61,682 nt of DNA from an uncultured Acidimicrobiales bacterium (lineage in GTDB: Bacteria; Actinomycetota; Acidimicrobiia; Acidimicrobiales; SHLQ01), in NCBI GenBank assembly GCA_937934655.1, contig CALGZB010000110.1:1-61682 (forward strand), written 5' to 3'. The notes beneath the pieces are model-generated. The model was not told where the DNA came from. It saw nothing but the letters and a program-made list of their open reading frames with translations, and searched no databases. A program made the translations under genes and the position numbers. This document shows, piece by piece, positions 16,565-25,157 of the stretch. Numbering within the stretch: position 1 is the first letter of the stretch; every line of letters starts with the position of its first letter.

Positions 16565-17593
16565 TCAGCGTGCTACGGACCTGGCACCCACCGTGCGGCC
16601 CGCCACATTGGAGATGACGTGGCGAGCTTCGAGGGCGGGATCGATCTCGCGCAGCGATACGCCGCGTTCGGTGAGGCCGTGTTCGGTTAACAGATGGAGC
16701 ACGGCAACCTCGGCGGCGATGGTCGAACCGTCGTGAGCTTTCAGTGCGAGAGCAAATGGGGGAGCGTCGGCCGGCCGAACTGCAGCAAAGAAAACGCCCG
16801 CGGCCCCGGTCTTGATGGCGAGTTGATTAGGGGTGGCCAGCATGGCCTGGGTGCACAGCCGATCGGTTCCGGCGACGAGATGAGGATGGCGCATCATCGC
16901 CGTTGCGATCTGCTGGCACGCGCTATGGGTTTCTGTGTCGCCGGGTCCGTCGGTACCGCCTGGGACGAACCACCAGGCGCCTCGCGCAAACTCGACCAGC
17001 GATGTTGCGAAAGCCGGTATTCCGCAGCCGTCGATGCCCATGGGCTGATGCTCGAGGTCGGCGCCAGTGAGCGTGGCGATGGCATCGCGAACCGCATGCT
17101 GTGCCGGGTGGTCGACGCCGATGTAACCCGACGTTGGCGCCCCCAGATGTTTCGCCACGGTGAGAAAGCCTGCGTGTTTTCCCGAGCACATGTGGTGCCG
17201 CTGGTCAGGCGTGATTCCGGCTGCGGCAAGTTGGCGGTCGCGAGTCGCCTGAAATGGTCGCATCACACCGCATGCCAAGTCGGACTCGGTGCACCCGATC
17301 CGTTGGAGCCATTCGCTGACTAGCTCCACGTGGTCGTCCTCGCCATTGTGCGATGCGCATGCCAGGGCCAGATGACGATCGTCCAGACCAAAAGCCTCGG
17401 CCGCCCCGGTGGTGACGAGCGGAACCGCTTGGAGGGGCTTGGTCGATGATCGGCCGAATACCGGCGAATCGATGTTGCCCGCCGATGCTCGCACACCGTC
17501 GGCGTCGACCACGACGTAACTCACGTGGTGAATGGTCTCGGGTATATCGCCGCGGGTGGCGGCGATGACGAGGGGGAGAGAGGGGGACGACAC
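16565..17593 (-). CDS. L-asparaginase II-type amidohydrolase
   Basis: About 342 aa, of the 'asparaginase II' family found in actinobacteria and rhizobia, which is unrelated in sequence to E. coli AnsB. It hydrolyses asparagine to aspartate and ammonia. Conserved segments visible are 'STKPLQAVPLVTTGAAEAFG', 'ACASHNGEDDHV', 'HHMCSGKHAGFL' and 'GIDGCGIPAFA'. The GTG at 17593 is taken as start: it is the first plausible codon past the divergent SGNH gene, and TAGTAT lies 7 nt before it. The longer open frame to 18019 only shadows that gene. Intracellular, as no signal peptide is seen. Confidence 0.87.
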   Translation of the reverse strand: MSSPSLPLVIAATRGDIPETIHHVSYVVVDADGVRASAGNIDSPVFGRSSTKPLQAVPLVTTGAAEAFGLDDRHLALACASHNGEDDHVELVSEWLQRIGCTESDLACGVMRPFQATRDRQLAAAGITPDQRHHMCSGKHAGFLTVAKHLGAPTSGYIGVDHPAQHAVRDAIATLTGADLEHQPMGIDGCGIPAFATSLVEFARGAWWFVPGGTDGPGDTETHSACQQIATAMMRHPHLVAGTDRLCTQAMLATPNQLAIKTGAAGVFFAAVRPADAPPFALALKAHDGSTIAAEVAVLHLLTEHGLTERGVSLREIDPALEARHVISNVAGRTVGARSVAR

Positions 17594-17600
17594 AGACGAA

Positions 17601-17606
17601 ATACTA
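17601..17606 (-). promoter_or_regulatory. -10-like hexamer TAGTAT for asparaginase
   Basis: TAGTAT sits 7 nt upstream of the GTG at 17593, with no ribosome-binding site between, consistent with a leaderless message. Confidence 0.4.
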
Positions 17607-17660
17607 CCGGTTGGAGCGCCTAGGCCATATGGCTCACAAGGTCCTCGACGTCGCCGATGG

Positions 17661-18491
17661 ATGACAGTGAACTCCAAACTCGTGAGACCTGTAGGCCTCC
17701 CTGTCTCCGCTGCCGCCCCTGTCGCCGCTGCCGCCCCTGCCGCCGCTCTCGTCGCCGCCATCATTGTCGCTCTTCTCGCCGGGTCGATGGCCACCCTGCC
17801 AATCGCCGCCTCAGCGTCGGCGCAAGCCACCCGCTCGCTCATCGTCGTCGGCGACAGCATCGTGCTGGCCGCCAGCGAAGAGCTCGTCGCCTCGGCCCCG
17901 TCCGAATGGAACGTGCAGATCGACGCCGAGGTATCGCGGCCCACCAACGTTGGCCACGACATCGTACGTGGCAACCTCGCCGCAATCACCGACACGCTCG
18001 TGATCGGCCTCGGTGCCAACGACGCCGCATCCCCCGAGATCTTCCGAAAGCGTGCCTCGGCTCTGCTGGCCGATGTGGCTGCCGTTCCCCACGTCTTTTG
18101 GATTGAAATCGCCGAAGTGCGTGACTACTACCCAGGTGCCAATGCCACGATACGAGACCTCGCTGCCGGCTACCCGAACGTCTCAATTGTGCCGTGGACC
18201 GGATTGGCCACGGGCACCCCGGGCCTGACCGCAAGCGACGGTCTGCACCTCACCGGCCCCGGTCAGCAAGCTCTCGCCGACTCAATACTGTCGCTTGTGG
18301 TGCAAACCACGCCGCCAGCCTCAACACCGATCGCCGACCTCGAACCGTCATCTGCAAATCAGGACGTGGTACCCACAGCACCAATCGTGCCGGTTATCGA
18401 AGCTGCTCGTCTGCGACTCATACTCTCCCCGTTGCTTGCGGCCCTTGGTCGATTGCAGTCGATGGTGAGCTACACCGTTCTCTTCCAGTAG
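17661..18491 (+). CDS. Secreted SGNH/GDSL-type hydrolase
   Basis: About 276 aa. An N-terminal signal sequence with a long Ala-rich hydrophobic stretch (to about residue 55) precedes an SGNH hydrolase core: block I 'IVVGDSIVLAAS' (catalytic Ser), block III 'IGLGANDAA' (GxND), and block V 'SDGLHLTGPG' (DxxH). Such enzymes are esterases or O-acyl/deacyl enzymes acting outside the membrane; the substrate cannot be told. The start at 17661 (MTVNSK) is chosen to give a clean signal peptide; the earlier frame overlaps the divergent asparaginase. A second, more divergent SGNH-like protein is encoded at 20578-21720. Confidence 0.8.
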   Translation: MTVNSKLVRPVGLPVSAAAPVAAAAPAAALVAAIIVALLAGSMATLPIAASASAQATRSLIVVGDSIVLAASEELVASAPSEWNVQIDAEVSRPTNVGHDIVRGNLAAITDTLVIGLGANDAASPEIFRKRASALLADVAAVPHVFWIEIAEVRDYYPGANATIRDLAAGYPNVSIVPWTGLATGTPGLTASDGLHLTGPGQQALADSILSLVVQTTPPASTPIADLEPSSANQDVVPTAPIVPVIEAARLRLILSPLLAALGRLQSMVSYTVLFQ

Positions 18492-18543
18492 ACGGCCCTC
18501 CCGGGCTCTTCTTGTGGCGGCCCTCCCGGGCCGTCCTGCGCAG

Positions 18544-18549
18544 TACTCT
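18544..18549 (+). promoter_or_regulatory. -10-like hexamer TACTCT for the 2OG oxygenase
   Basis: TACTCT lies 6 nt before the GTG at 18556 and supports that start as leaderless. Confidence 0.4.
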
Positions 18550-18555
18550 TTCGGC

Positions 18556-19581
18556 GTGAGCAACGAACAAATTCTCGACGTCGACCTGCTGGCATTCGAA
18601 CAGGGCACCACCGATCAACGGCGAGCCGTTGTCGACGGTGCCATGCAAAGCCTCAAGACCGGCTTCGTGTACACACAACACGATCTGTCCGCGGACATGC
18701 TCGACACCGCCTATGGCTACCTCGAACAGTTCTTCTCGCTTCCGCAGGAACAGAAGGACCGCTCGATCGTTCCTACCGCAAACGGCCAAACCGGCTACAC
18801 CCCACTCCTTGTCGAGACTGCGGCGTCAGCCGATGTTCCCGACTGGAAAGAGATGTTCAACTGGGGTGCGCCGCTGCCGGTGGGTCATCCGCTGCGAAAG
18901 AAACTTCCGCATCGATACAGTCCGCCCAAGTTTCCCGACGACCTGCTGCCTGGCATCGGCGATGTCATGCGTACCTTTCACGACTCGGTGTATCAGCTTC
19001 AACGTCGGTTCTTGAAGATCATCGCCGTCGGCATCGGAGCGCATGAAGACTTCTTCGAGTTCATGCTGAAAGACGGGGCCACCCTCACCCGAGCGATCCA
19101 CTACCCGGCGATGGAATCGGCGCCCGGCGCCGAGCATGTATGGGCCGGCGAACACGCCGACATCAACCTCATCACTGCACTGCCGAGGTCGACGGCCAAA
19201 GGTCTTCAGGTAAAACTTGAAGACGGTTCGTGGATCGACGCTGCTCCGCCAGCAGGCGGTGTCGTCATCAACACGGGAATGATGCTCGAGCACCTCACCA
19301 ACGGGACGATTCCGCCGGGACGTCACCGGGTTGTGGCCGACGCTGAGCAGCCTGGCGATCGTTACTCCGTCGTGCAGTTCTGCCACCCCACGCCATGGAC
19401 CATTTTGTCGCCCGTCCCTACGTGTGTCACCGACGAGCACCCTCTTCGGTACCCATCGATCACCGCGAGTGACCGGCTCGAGCAAGTCATCTTCGAGATC
19501 AACCTGGTCGAGGATGGTCGTCGAGTAGACGGCGAGATGCACGATTCGGCCGAGGCCAACCAATCGGAGAGCTCATCGTGA
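18556..19581 (+). CDS. 2-oxoglutarate/Fe(II)-dependent oxygenase (isopenicillin-N-synthase-like)
   Basis: About 341 aa, cytoplasmic. The double-stranded beta-helix carries the iron triad HxD...H: His200 and Asp202 in 'GEHADINLIT', His257 in 'PPGRHRVV'; the 2OG-binding Arg is in 'DRYSVVQF' (RxS). The N-terminal non-haem-dioxygenase domain ('LKTGFVYTQHDLSADMLD' ... 'FFSLPQEQKD') places it with the IPNS/gibberellin-oxidase-like family, often hydroxylating small molecules. The GTG at 18556 is preferred over the frame start at 18514, because TACTCT is positioned 6 nt before it. The substrate is unknown; it is monocistronic. Confidence 0.85.
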   Translation: MSNEQILDVDLLAFEQGTTDQRRAVVDGAMQSLKTGFVYTQHDLSADMLDTAYGYLEQFFSLPQEQKDRSIVPTANGQTGYTPLLVETAASADVPDWKEMFNWGAPLPVGHPLRKKLPHRYSPPKFPDDLLPGIGDVMRTFHDSVYQLQRRFLKIIAVGIGAHEDFFEFMLKDGATLTRAIHYPAMESAPGAEHVWAGEHADINLITALPRSTAKGLQVKLEDGSWIDAAPPAGGVVINTGMMLEHLTNGTIPPGRHRVVADAEQPGDRYSVVQFCHPTPWTILSPVPTCVTDEHPLRYPSITASDRLEQVIFEINLVEDGRRVDGEMHDSAEANQSESSS

Positions 19582-19612
19582 CGGGGCAATGAGTTGGTTC
19601 CGGGTGTCGACC

Positions 19613-20245
19613 TTATTTCGTCAGCGGCGTCAGCGGCGTCGGCTGCGGAGACAGGGCTTTGGTACTTCCGGGACACTCGGAGTTCAGTGCTCGGAGCACG
19701 GGGCGATCCTGGTAGGTCTCGAGCACGCTGAGCGTTGCCGTCTTCAACGGGAACAGGCGTCCGTTGCTCGCCGGGAGTTCGAGCCACCGTGCAATGAGGA
19801 TGGCAAGGAAGTGGCCGTGGGCAAACACCACCGTGTCGGTCGCGTCGGTTTCGGCCGCAGCGGTTCGGAGCTTTGCGAGGAACCGGTCGGCTCGAACCCC
19901 GACCTCTTCGACCGATTCTCCGCCGGGAGGTCGCTGAAGCCACTTCGAGAATCCGGGGCTTTCGACGACGATGTCCACAGTCCTCCGGCCCTCATGTTCG
20001 CCATACGCCCACTCCATGAGGTCGTCGTCGACTGTCGCACCGGGGAAACCCGCAAGCGATGCGGTGGTGGCGGCTCGCTGGAGCGGACTCGTGAAGGCTT
20101 GGTGGAAATCCCACGTGGCCAGGACCGAGGCGGTTTTGGAAGCTTCGGTCTCGCCGTAGTCCGTGAGGGGTAGATCGGTCCGGCCGGTGTGTTGGCCAAT
20201 CTTGGACCACTCGGTTTCGCCATGTCGGACAGCAACGATTCGCAT
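19613..20245 (-). CDS. Histidine phosphatase (phosphoglycerate mutase-like)
   Basis: A 210-aa branch-1 histidine phosphatase. The phosphorylated His is in 'VAVRHGETEWS' (RHG motif near residue 8), with the second Arg in 'TSPLQRAATTA', the acid 'LMEWAYGEHEG', and the second His in 'VVFAHGHFLAILIA'. The family includes cofactor-dependent mutases and broad phosphatases such as CobC or GpmB; this one is GpmB/CobC-like in size and its substrate cannot be assigned. It reads convergently towards the oxygenase gene with a 31-bp gap. The palindromic 28-bp repeat array begins 13 bp upstream of its start. Confidence 0.88.
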   Translation of the reverse strand: MRIVAVRHGETEWSKIGQHTGRTDLPLTDYGETEASKTASVLATWDFHQAFTSPLQRAATTASLAGFPGATVDDDLMEWAYGEHEGRRTVDIVVESPGFSKWLQRPPGGESVEEVGVRADRFLAKLRTAAAETDATDTVVFAHGHFLAILIARWLELPASNGRLFPLKTATLSVLETYQDRPVLRALNSECPGSTKALSPQPTPLTPLTK

Positions 20246-20258
20246 CGCTCTACCTTTT

Positions 20259-20357
20259 CACGAATCCGTTCGTGTACCGGGCCTTCCACGAATCCGTTCG
20301 TGTGCCGGGCCTTCCACGAATCCGTTCGTCCCTCGGGCTTTCCTCGAAACGTTCGTG
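20259..20357. repeat. Four tandem 28-bp units, each with a CACGAA-TTCGTG palindrome
   Basis: The unit begins CACGAATCCGTTCGTG (20259, 20287, 20315, 20343; the last two slightly decayed) and is joined by a 12-nt linker such as TACCGGGCCTTC. Period is exactly 28. Every copy keeps the 6-bp arms and 3-4-nt loop. It lies in the divergent promoter region between the histidine phosphatase and the secreted SGNH-like gene, so multiple operator sites are possible. Confidence 0.85.
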
Positions 20358-20577
20358 CCGCGGGGAGAAAGGTTCGATCGGGCGATGATCTTTGCGCCCA
20401 GCCTATGAGTAGGCGGCTCCCATGCACTAGATGTAGTGAAGAGGTATGGCGTCCGTCGTTTCCTCCTGACCCTTTTCTCGGGTTGTCGCTACCCGATGCC
20501 TACTTTGGGTAGTTACTATGGCTCAGTTCCCCACTTTTCGTGGAAATCACCCCCTCTTTCTGGTACTAATCGTGAGT

Positions 20578-21720
20578 ATGCCCCCCTTTCGTTTGTTCGT
20601 GCGCTCTCTCTTTGCGTCGTTGCTCGCTTTGGCAGTGGTCGCTGCATCCGCGCCCGCGGTGCAGGCCGCCGATGGACCCGATCCCGCTGACCCCCGTCCG
20701 GTAATTTGGGGCGTCACTGACTCGGTGTTCTTCGATGTCGCGCCGTGGCTCGACCAACGCCTTCCTGATCATCGGCCGATCATCCGTGGTTTCCCCGGAC
20801 TTCATATTCGTACGGTGGTTGGTTTGCAGCTCGATGGCTCGACCCCCAATGCCCCCGGCCCGGGCGTGTTTGATGGCGACGGTGTAATGGTGAACGATGC
20901 GCCGCTGCGCGACGACATCGTTGTGATCGCTCTCGGCTACATGTTTTGGGGCGACGATGCGTCGCAGCCGGAACGCTACGCCGCGTGGATCGACGAAGTC
21001 CTGACCCACACCGATGATGCCCGGCGGGTGCTGTGGATCCGTCCGCGACGCTGGGATCGTCCGGGCTCAAGTGCGTGCGGTGCTGGCACGGGCAACGACT
21101 GCAACGACTACATGACCACCGTCAACGCCATGCTCGATGACGCTGCGGCAAATCACCCCAACCTCGAGCTTCTTAATTGGGGCGCCGAAATCCAGGGCCA
21201 CCCCGAGTGGATCGCCCCAGACGGCATTCACCTCAATGGCAAGGCTGACGGGACCTCCGGTGTGGGTGCCATGGCCGACTTTGTTGCGGACGCCATTCTC
21301 GAAAGCCCGTTTCCTCCGGCGCCTGAGCCAGAGCCAGAGCCTGAGCCGGAACCAGAGCCTGAGCCGGAACCAGAGCCTGAGCCAGAGCCGGAACCAGAGC
21401 CGGAACCGGTGAACCAGAAGCCGGTGGCCAAGTTCACCAAGGTCGATATCGGGCCCAACCGAGTGCTCTTCAAGGGCTACGTTTTTGATCCAGACCACGC
21501 ACGTACGGTGGCAGCGGTTATTACCGTCGACGGCAAAAAAGTAAAACGGTTCCAGGCAAAGCGCCAGTTCAACAAGCTGACCGTGCGCACCAACGCGAAG
21601 TCGAATGACCATGGCTTTCGAGCCCGGATCAAGACGCCGGAACCAGGGCGTCACCGCATCTGCCTGCTTGTCGGTCAGGCCAAGATCAAACGGGCCTGCC
21701 GCACAATCGTCATCCCGTAG
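20578..21720 (+). CDS. Secreted SGNH-like protein with Glu-Pro repeat linker and C-terminal beta domain
   Basis: About 380 aa. A signal peptide (MPPFRLFVRSLFASLLALAV, cleavage after AVQA) precedes a domain with SGNH features: 'WGVTDSVFFD' in place of GDS, 'VVIALGYMFWG' where GxND is expected, and an intact 'APDGIHLNG' (DxxH). The missing Gly and Asn suggest altered or lost hydrolase activity. A linker of alternating Glu-Pro units (about 21326-21409) leads to a C-terminal beta-rich domain of about 95 residues ('VLFKGYVFDPDHARTVAAV', two Cys near the end). The start at ATG 20578 is favoured by TACTAA 8 nt upstream. It may be a surface-anchored or wall-spanning protein. Confidence 0.7.
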   Translation: MPPFRLFVRSLFASLLALAVVAASAPAVQAADGPDPADPRPVIWGVTDSVFFDVAPWLDQRLPDHRPIIRGFPGLHIRTVVGLQLDGSTPNAPGPGVFDGDGVMVNDAPLRDDIVVIALGYMFWGDDASQPERYAAWIDEVLTHTDDARRVLWIRPRRWDRPGSSACGAGTGNDCNDYMTTVNAMLDDAAANHPNLELLNWGAEIQGHPEWIAPDGIHLNGKADGTSGVGAMADFVADAILESPFPPAPEPEPEPEPEPEPEPEPEPEPEPEPEPEPVNQKPVAKFTKVDIGPNRVLFKGYVFDPDHARTVAAVITVDGKKVKRFQAKRQFNKLTVRTNAKSNDHGFRARIKTPEPGRHRICLLVGQAKIKRACRTIVIP

Positions 21721-21748
21721 TCTTGTTTGGGTAGCGGTCCGGTCTTCG

Positions 21749-21814
21749 GCATAGTCCGGGGGTGTCCTGGGCGTAGTCCATGGGCGTCTTAGACGTAGTC
21801 CAGGGGCAGGGCCG
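21749..21814. repeat. Three degenerate 22-bp tandem units overlapping the Lrp gene end
   Basis: Units begin at 21749, 21771 and 21793 with the core RCRTAGTCC followed by GGG-rich sequence. The third unit contains the C-terminal codons of the Lrp-type regulator (minus strand), the other two lie just past its stop. Confidence 0.6.
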
Positions 21815-22247
21815 TGGTCTGTTTGATCTTCTCCATCACAAACACGGTTCGCACGTCGTAGAGATCGACGGCTTTGATCAGGCGCTTATAGAGCAGGTCG
21901 TAGCTATCGATCGATGGCACCATGACCCGGAGGATGTAGTCGATCTCGCCGCTGGTTCGGTATGCCTCGACCACTTCGGGAAACGTGTCGATGGCGGCCT
22001 GAAACTGGCTGAGCCATTCTGCGGTGTGGTTGTTGGTGCGGATTTGCACAAGCGCGGTGACGCCGAGGTTGACTGCTGCCGGATCGACGAGAGCCACTTG
22101 GCCCGTGATGACCCCTGACTTTTCCAGGTTCTGGATGCGGCGCCAGCATGGGGTTGCGGTCAGGCCGACCTGTTCGGCGATCTCGCGCGCCGACAGGCTG
22201 GCATCCTGTTGAAGCAATTGCACTATTTCCCGATCAACTTCATCCAC
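21789..22247 (-). CDS. Lrp/AsnC-family transcriptional regulator
   Basis: About 152 aa. The N-terminal winged HTH ('DREIVQLLQQDASLSAREIA' ... 'TATPCWRRIQNLEKSGVI') and the C-terminal RAM ligand domain ('VEAYRTSGEIDYILRVMVPS') are complete. Such feast/famine regulators form octamers that sense amino acids. The start is placed at GTG 22247 because the family normally begins just before 'DEVDREIV' and TATTCT lies 6 nt upstream; the open frame to 22367 covers the divergent DUF6356 start. The likely target is itself and the divergent gene at 22361. Confidence 0.92.
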   Translation of the reverse strand: MDEVDREIVQLLQQDASLSAREIAEQVGLTATPCWRRIQNLEKSGVITGQVALVDPAAVNLGVTALVQIRTNNHTAEWLSQFQAAIDTFPEVVEAYRTSGEIDYILRVMVPSIDSYDLLYKRLIKAVDLYDVRTVFVMEKIKQTTALPLDYV

Positions 22248-22360
22248 AATAGAAGAATACCGCAGATTCGTAGGCAAATGCGCAACAATCTTGCGCAAAT
22301 TGGCGAATAGGTCGCGATATGCGCCAGATAACTCTGAGTGGAACGGCGTACCTTTGAGGC

Positions 22361-22633
22361 ATGGCAAGCATGAGCTATTTCACGGCCCACCCAGAATCCG
22401 AAGGCGAGACCTACAGCGAACATTTCGCCGTTGCATTCGGGTTCTCGCGTCAGTTGATCGGTGCCGGAATCGCCGCCGCTATCCATGCCGTCCTGCCAAA
22501 TTTTCATACCACCACGGCAAGTCAGCGCATCCACCAGTTGCATCATTGTCTTGAGTCCGGCGACCGCGAAGCGATCAAGAAGCCAGGCTCATTCGTCTCA
22601 CCCTGCGCTGAAGAGTTGAGCGCCGCGAGTTAG
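22361..22633 (+). CDS. DUF6356-family small membrane protein
   Basis: A 90-aa protein whose N-terminal two thirds match the DUF6356 pattern 'FxxHPxSxGExYxEHxxxA': 'YFTAHPESEGETYSEHFAVA', then a hydrophobic helix 'LIGAGIAAAIHAVLPNFHTT' and the closing 'SQRIHQLHHCLESG'. The family has no known function. ATG 22361 has TACCTT 6 nt upstream; an ATG three codons later is an alternative. It is divergent from the Lrp regulator. The C-terminal 20 residues look non-conserved. Confidence 0.75.
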   Translation: MASMSYFTAHPESEGETYSEHFAVAFGFSRQLIGAGIAAAIHAVLPNFHTTTASQRIHQLHHCLESGDREAIKKPGSFVSPCAEELSAAS

Positions 22634-22721
22634 CGCTAGCGATGAGCCTAGATTTGGCCTTCAGAAGCCGAATCAGCATGCCGATGTCAGGAGCATAAGA
22701 AACACGCTCGTTAGGCTTTGT

Positions 22722-25007
22722 ATGAAACGGTTGCAAACTCACCGCAAGCTCGGCGCACTCGTCGTCGCGGCCACCCTCCTCGGGTTGGTCGTCGTCGCTG
22801 GGTACTTCGTCGTCGAAGCGTTTGAGGAGCGTGACGCCGCAGATCACGCCGCCGACTTGCAGGTTGCGGCGCTCAATGTGAGCGCGATGACCCTCAACGG
22901 CGCCAATGACTCTGCTCTTGAAGGTGGGGTTGGTTGGGCCTGGATCGCCGAGCTCCGGTCCGATCCGACGAACGCTCTTCATTCGCTTTCGGTGGATGAA
23001 GCGGCGGCGACGGTAAGCGAGCTCGACACCATTGCCAACCACGGGGAGATGCTCCTGCGAGGCGAACCTGTCGCGCGGAGCGGCCACCGTCATGAGGAAC
23101 TCCAAGGGTTTCTCGCCGAGGCTGTTGAGCGCTCGGCCGACGATGCCGTGCTGGCAAGGCGTCAGGCGTACGGCGCCGTCGGAACCGTGTTAGCGGTGAT
23201 GATTGCTTTCTGCATTGGCATGCTCCGGCGCCGGTACCGGCGTCAGGCGGTTGTGGCCGGACAACAAGCGCAGGCCCACGAGGGCAAACGGCTGCAACGA
23301 TTGTTGAACGACTCGCCCGACATATTTCTCGTCATCGACCCGGCCGGACGAAGCACCTACGAGTCGGCGTCGGCCGCCAGGCTTCTCAGAGATGAGTCCA
23401 ACGCTGATCGACTGGTCGATCGCTTGCTGGCCCGAGCGAGCGAACGCGACCGCGACCGCCTCGGCAAACACCTTGGAGCGCCGTCGGTGGCAGGTGAAAC
23501 GGCCGTCTTTCAGCTGACAGATCTCGAGGGCAACAGCGGGTGGTTCAACATTCGAGTCTCCGACCTAACTGCCGATGACCTCGTCGCCGGCCACCTGATA
23601 ACCGTGAGTGAAATCTCGCGTGAGGTCGAACTGCAAAACGAGCTTCGGACTCAGGCAGAAACCGATCACCTGACCGACCTGCCAAACCGGCGCACGCTTG
23701 ACTCCAGCCTCGAGGTGGCGGCAGAGCTGGCCCGAACCTCGGCGTCGTTGGCAGCATTTGCGATCCTCGATCTTGACGGCTTCAAAGAAATCAACGACTC
23801 GCTTGGTCATCAAGCGGGTGACGAGATCTTGATGAAGGCCACGCAAAGGCTGGCGACCGCGCTTCAAGGGGCCGACATTCTTCTTCGCCTCGGAGGCGAC
23901 GAATTCGGTGTCATCATGATCGGTGTTAGCAGCGCCGACGAAGCACTGGGGCGCAGTCGGCACCTTCTTTCCGTCTTCGATGAACCCTTCCAGGTGCAGA
24001 ACCATCGACTCGAGTTGCTTCGGGCCAGCGTTGGTGTGGCCGTGGCAGACCCCGCTGACTCCGGGGAAGACCTGGTTATTCATGCCGATATTGCGATGTA
24101 TCAGGCAAAGCGAACCGGCGGGTCGACCGCAGTGGTGTTCGAGTCGTTCATGGAGGACGAAGCGTCAGCCAATGCAAGCGTCACTCGTGCCCTGCGTTCG
24201 GCGGACTACGACGAAGAGTTTCACCTCGTGTTTCAGCCGATTGTCGATGCAACCTCACGTGAGGTCGCCAGCCTCGAAGCATTGCTCCGATGGGAAAGCC
24301 CGCTTCTTGGTCGAGTCGGTCCAGATGTGTTCATCCCGCTTGCTGAAAAGGCGGGCGAGATTTGCCGTATCGGCGGCTGGGTGCTCCACGCGGTCTGCGC
24401 GCAGCTCTCGCACTGGATGCAAAGTGGGCTCGATGATTCGGTGACCGTGTCCTTCAACGTCTCGGCCCGGCAATTGTCCGATGACCGCTTTGTCTCGGAA
24501 GTCCTCAGTACGGCGAAGGCTTGGGACATTCCTCCCGGACGTCTTGTGATCGAAGTCACCGAGTCATCGGTAATCGAAGACGACGGCGTGGCAACCGGGC
24601 GGCTCTCAGAGTTGCGAGCGGCTGGTTTCAAAGTGTCGATCGACGATTTCGGTTCTGGCTATTCCAACCTTGGCCAACTCCTTCACGTACCGCTCGACAA
24701 CATCAAGGTTGATCGGTCTCTTCTGCTCACCCTTTCGGACATGCGCGATGCAATGGGGGGCGATCCGACCATGGCGTGTTCAGTGATGGAGGCGGTTGTA
24801 TCGATCGCAGGTGTGCTTGGAGCCCCCGTAGTGGCCGAAGGGGTTGAGACCGAAGACCAACTTGCGTCGCTTGCGGCATCGGGGATCACCTACATTCAGG
24901 GCTACTACACGGGTCGCCCGATGGAACCCGAGCAGGCCGCTGAGCTACTGAAACTCGCAGGCGATGCCCGCCCAAGCGGCCTACCGATCGACCGGCTCGC
25001 CGCCTAG
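22722..25007 (+). CDS. Membrane GGDEF-EAL protein (cyclic-di-GMP synthase/phosphodiesterase) with PAS domain
   Basis: A 761-aa inner-membrane protein. Two membrane helices (about 11-33 and 150-170) bracket an extracytoplasmic sensor of about 115 residues. A PAS-like domain (about 190-300) precedes a GGDEF domain with intact active site GGDEF (391-395) and an EAL domain with EAL at 519-521, 'EVTESSV', 'DDFGSGYSNL', 'EGVETED' and 'QGYYTGRPM'. Both catalytic signatures are complete, so either activity is possible. The product-inhibition I-site position (five residues before GGDEF) reads QGAD rather than RxxD, so feedback inhibition may be absent. It is monocistronic with a strong hairpin after it. 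Confidence 0.93.
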   Translation: MKRLQTHRKLGALVVAATLLGLVVVAGYFVVEAFEERDAADHAADLQVAALNVSAMTLNGANDSALEGGVGWAWIAELRSDPTNALHSLSVDEAAATVSELDTIANHGEMLLRGEPVARSGHRHEELQGFLAEAVERSADDAVLARRQAYGAVGTVLAVMIAFCIGMLRRRYRRQAVVAGQQAQAHEGKRLQRLLNDSPDIFLVIDPAGRSTYESASAARLLRDESNADRLVDRLLARASERDRDRLGKHLGAPSVAGETAVFQLTDLEGNSGWFNIRVSDLTADDLVAGHLITVSEISREVELQNELRTQAETDHLTDLPNRRTLDSSLEVAAELARTSASLAAFAILDLDGFKEINDSLGHQAGDEILMKATQRLATALQGADILLRLGGDEFGVIMIGVSSADEALGRSRHLLSVFDEPFQVQNHRLELLRASVGVAVADPADSGEDLVIHADIAMYQAKRTGGSTAVVFESFMEDEASANASVTRALRSADYDEEFHLVFQPIVDATSREVASLEALLRWESPLLGRVGPDVFIPLAEKAGEICRIGGWVLHAVCAQLSHWMQSGLDDSVTVSFNVSARQLSDDRFVSEVLSTAKAWDIPPGRLVIEVTESSVIEDDGVATGRLSELRAAGFKVSIDDFGSGYSNLGQLLHVPLDNIKVDRSLLLTLSDMRDAMGGDPTMACSVMEAVVSIAGVLGAPVVAEGVETEDQLASLAASGITYIQGYYTGRPMEPEQAAELLKLAGDARPSGLPIDRLAA

Positions 25008-25042
25008 CTGCAAAATCGGGTGACGCAGTGGCAAAAATTACA

Positions 25043-25072
25043 GGTGCGGTGGGGACGAATCCCCACCGCACC
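25043..25072 (+). terminator. Hairpin terminator after the GGDEF-EAL gene
   Basis: Perfect 12-bp stem GGTGCGGTGGGG/CCCCACCGCACC with a 6-nt loop, without a U-run. Confidence 0.85.
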
Positions 25073-25157
25073 AGCCCCGCCAATGCCTGCACCAATTGGG
25101 ACGAACCAGCACAGGGGGTAGCGGAATCGTCATTCTATTTGCGAAATTCTGCAAGCG

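Noticed and set aside
17594..18019. N-terminal extension of the asparaginase frame
   Set aside because: It lies antisense to the SGNH hydrolase signal and catalytic region and has no family similarity; the GTG at 17593 fits the family N-terminus.
20259..20357. Possible CRISPR array
   Set aside because: The 28-bp period contains 12-nt near-identical linkers, not unique spacers, and there are no cas genes.
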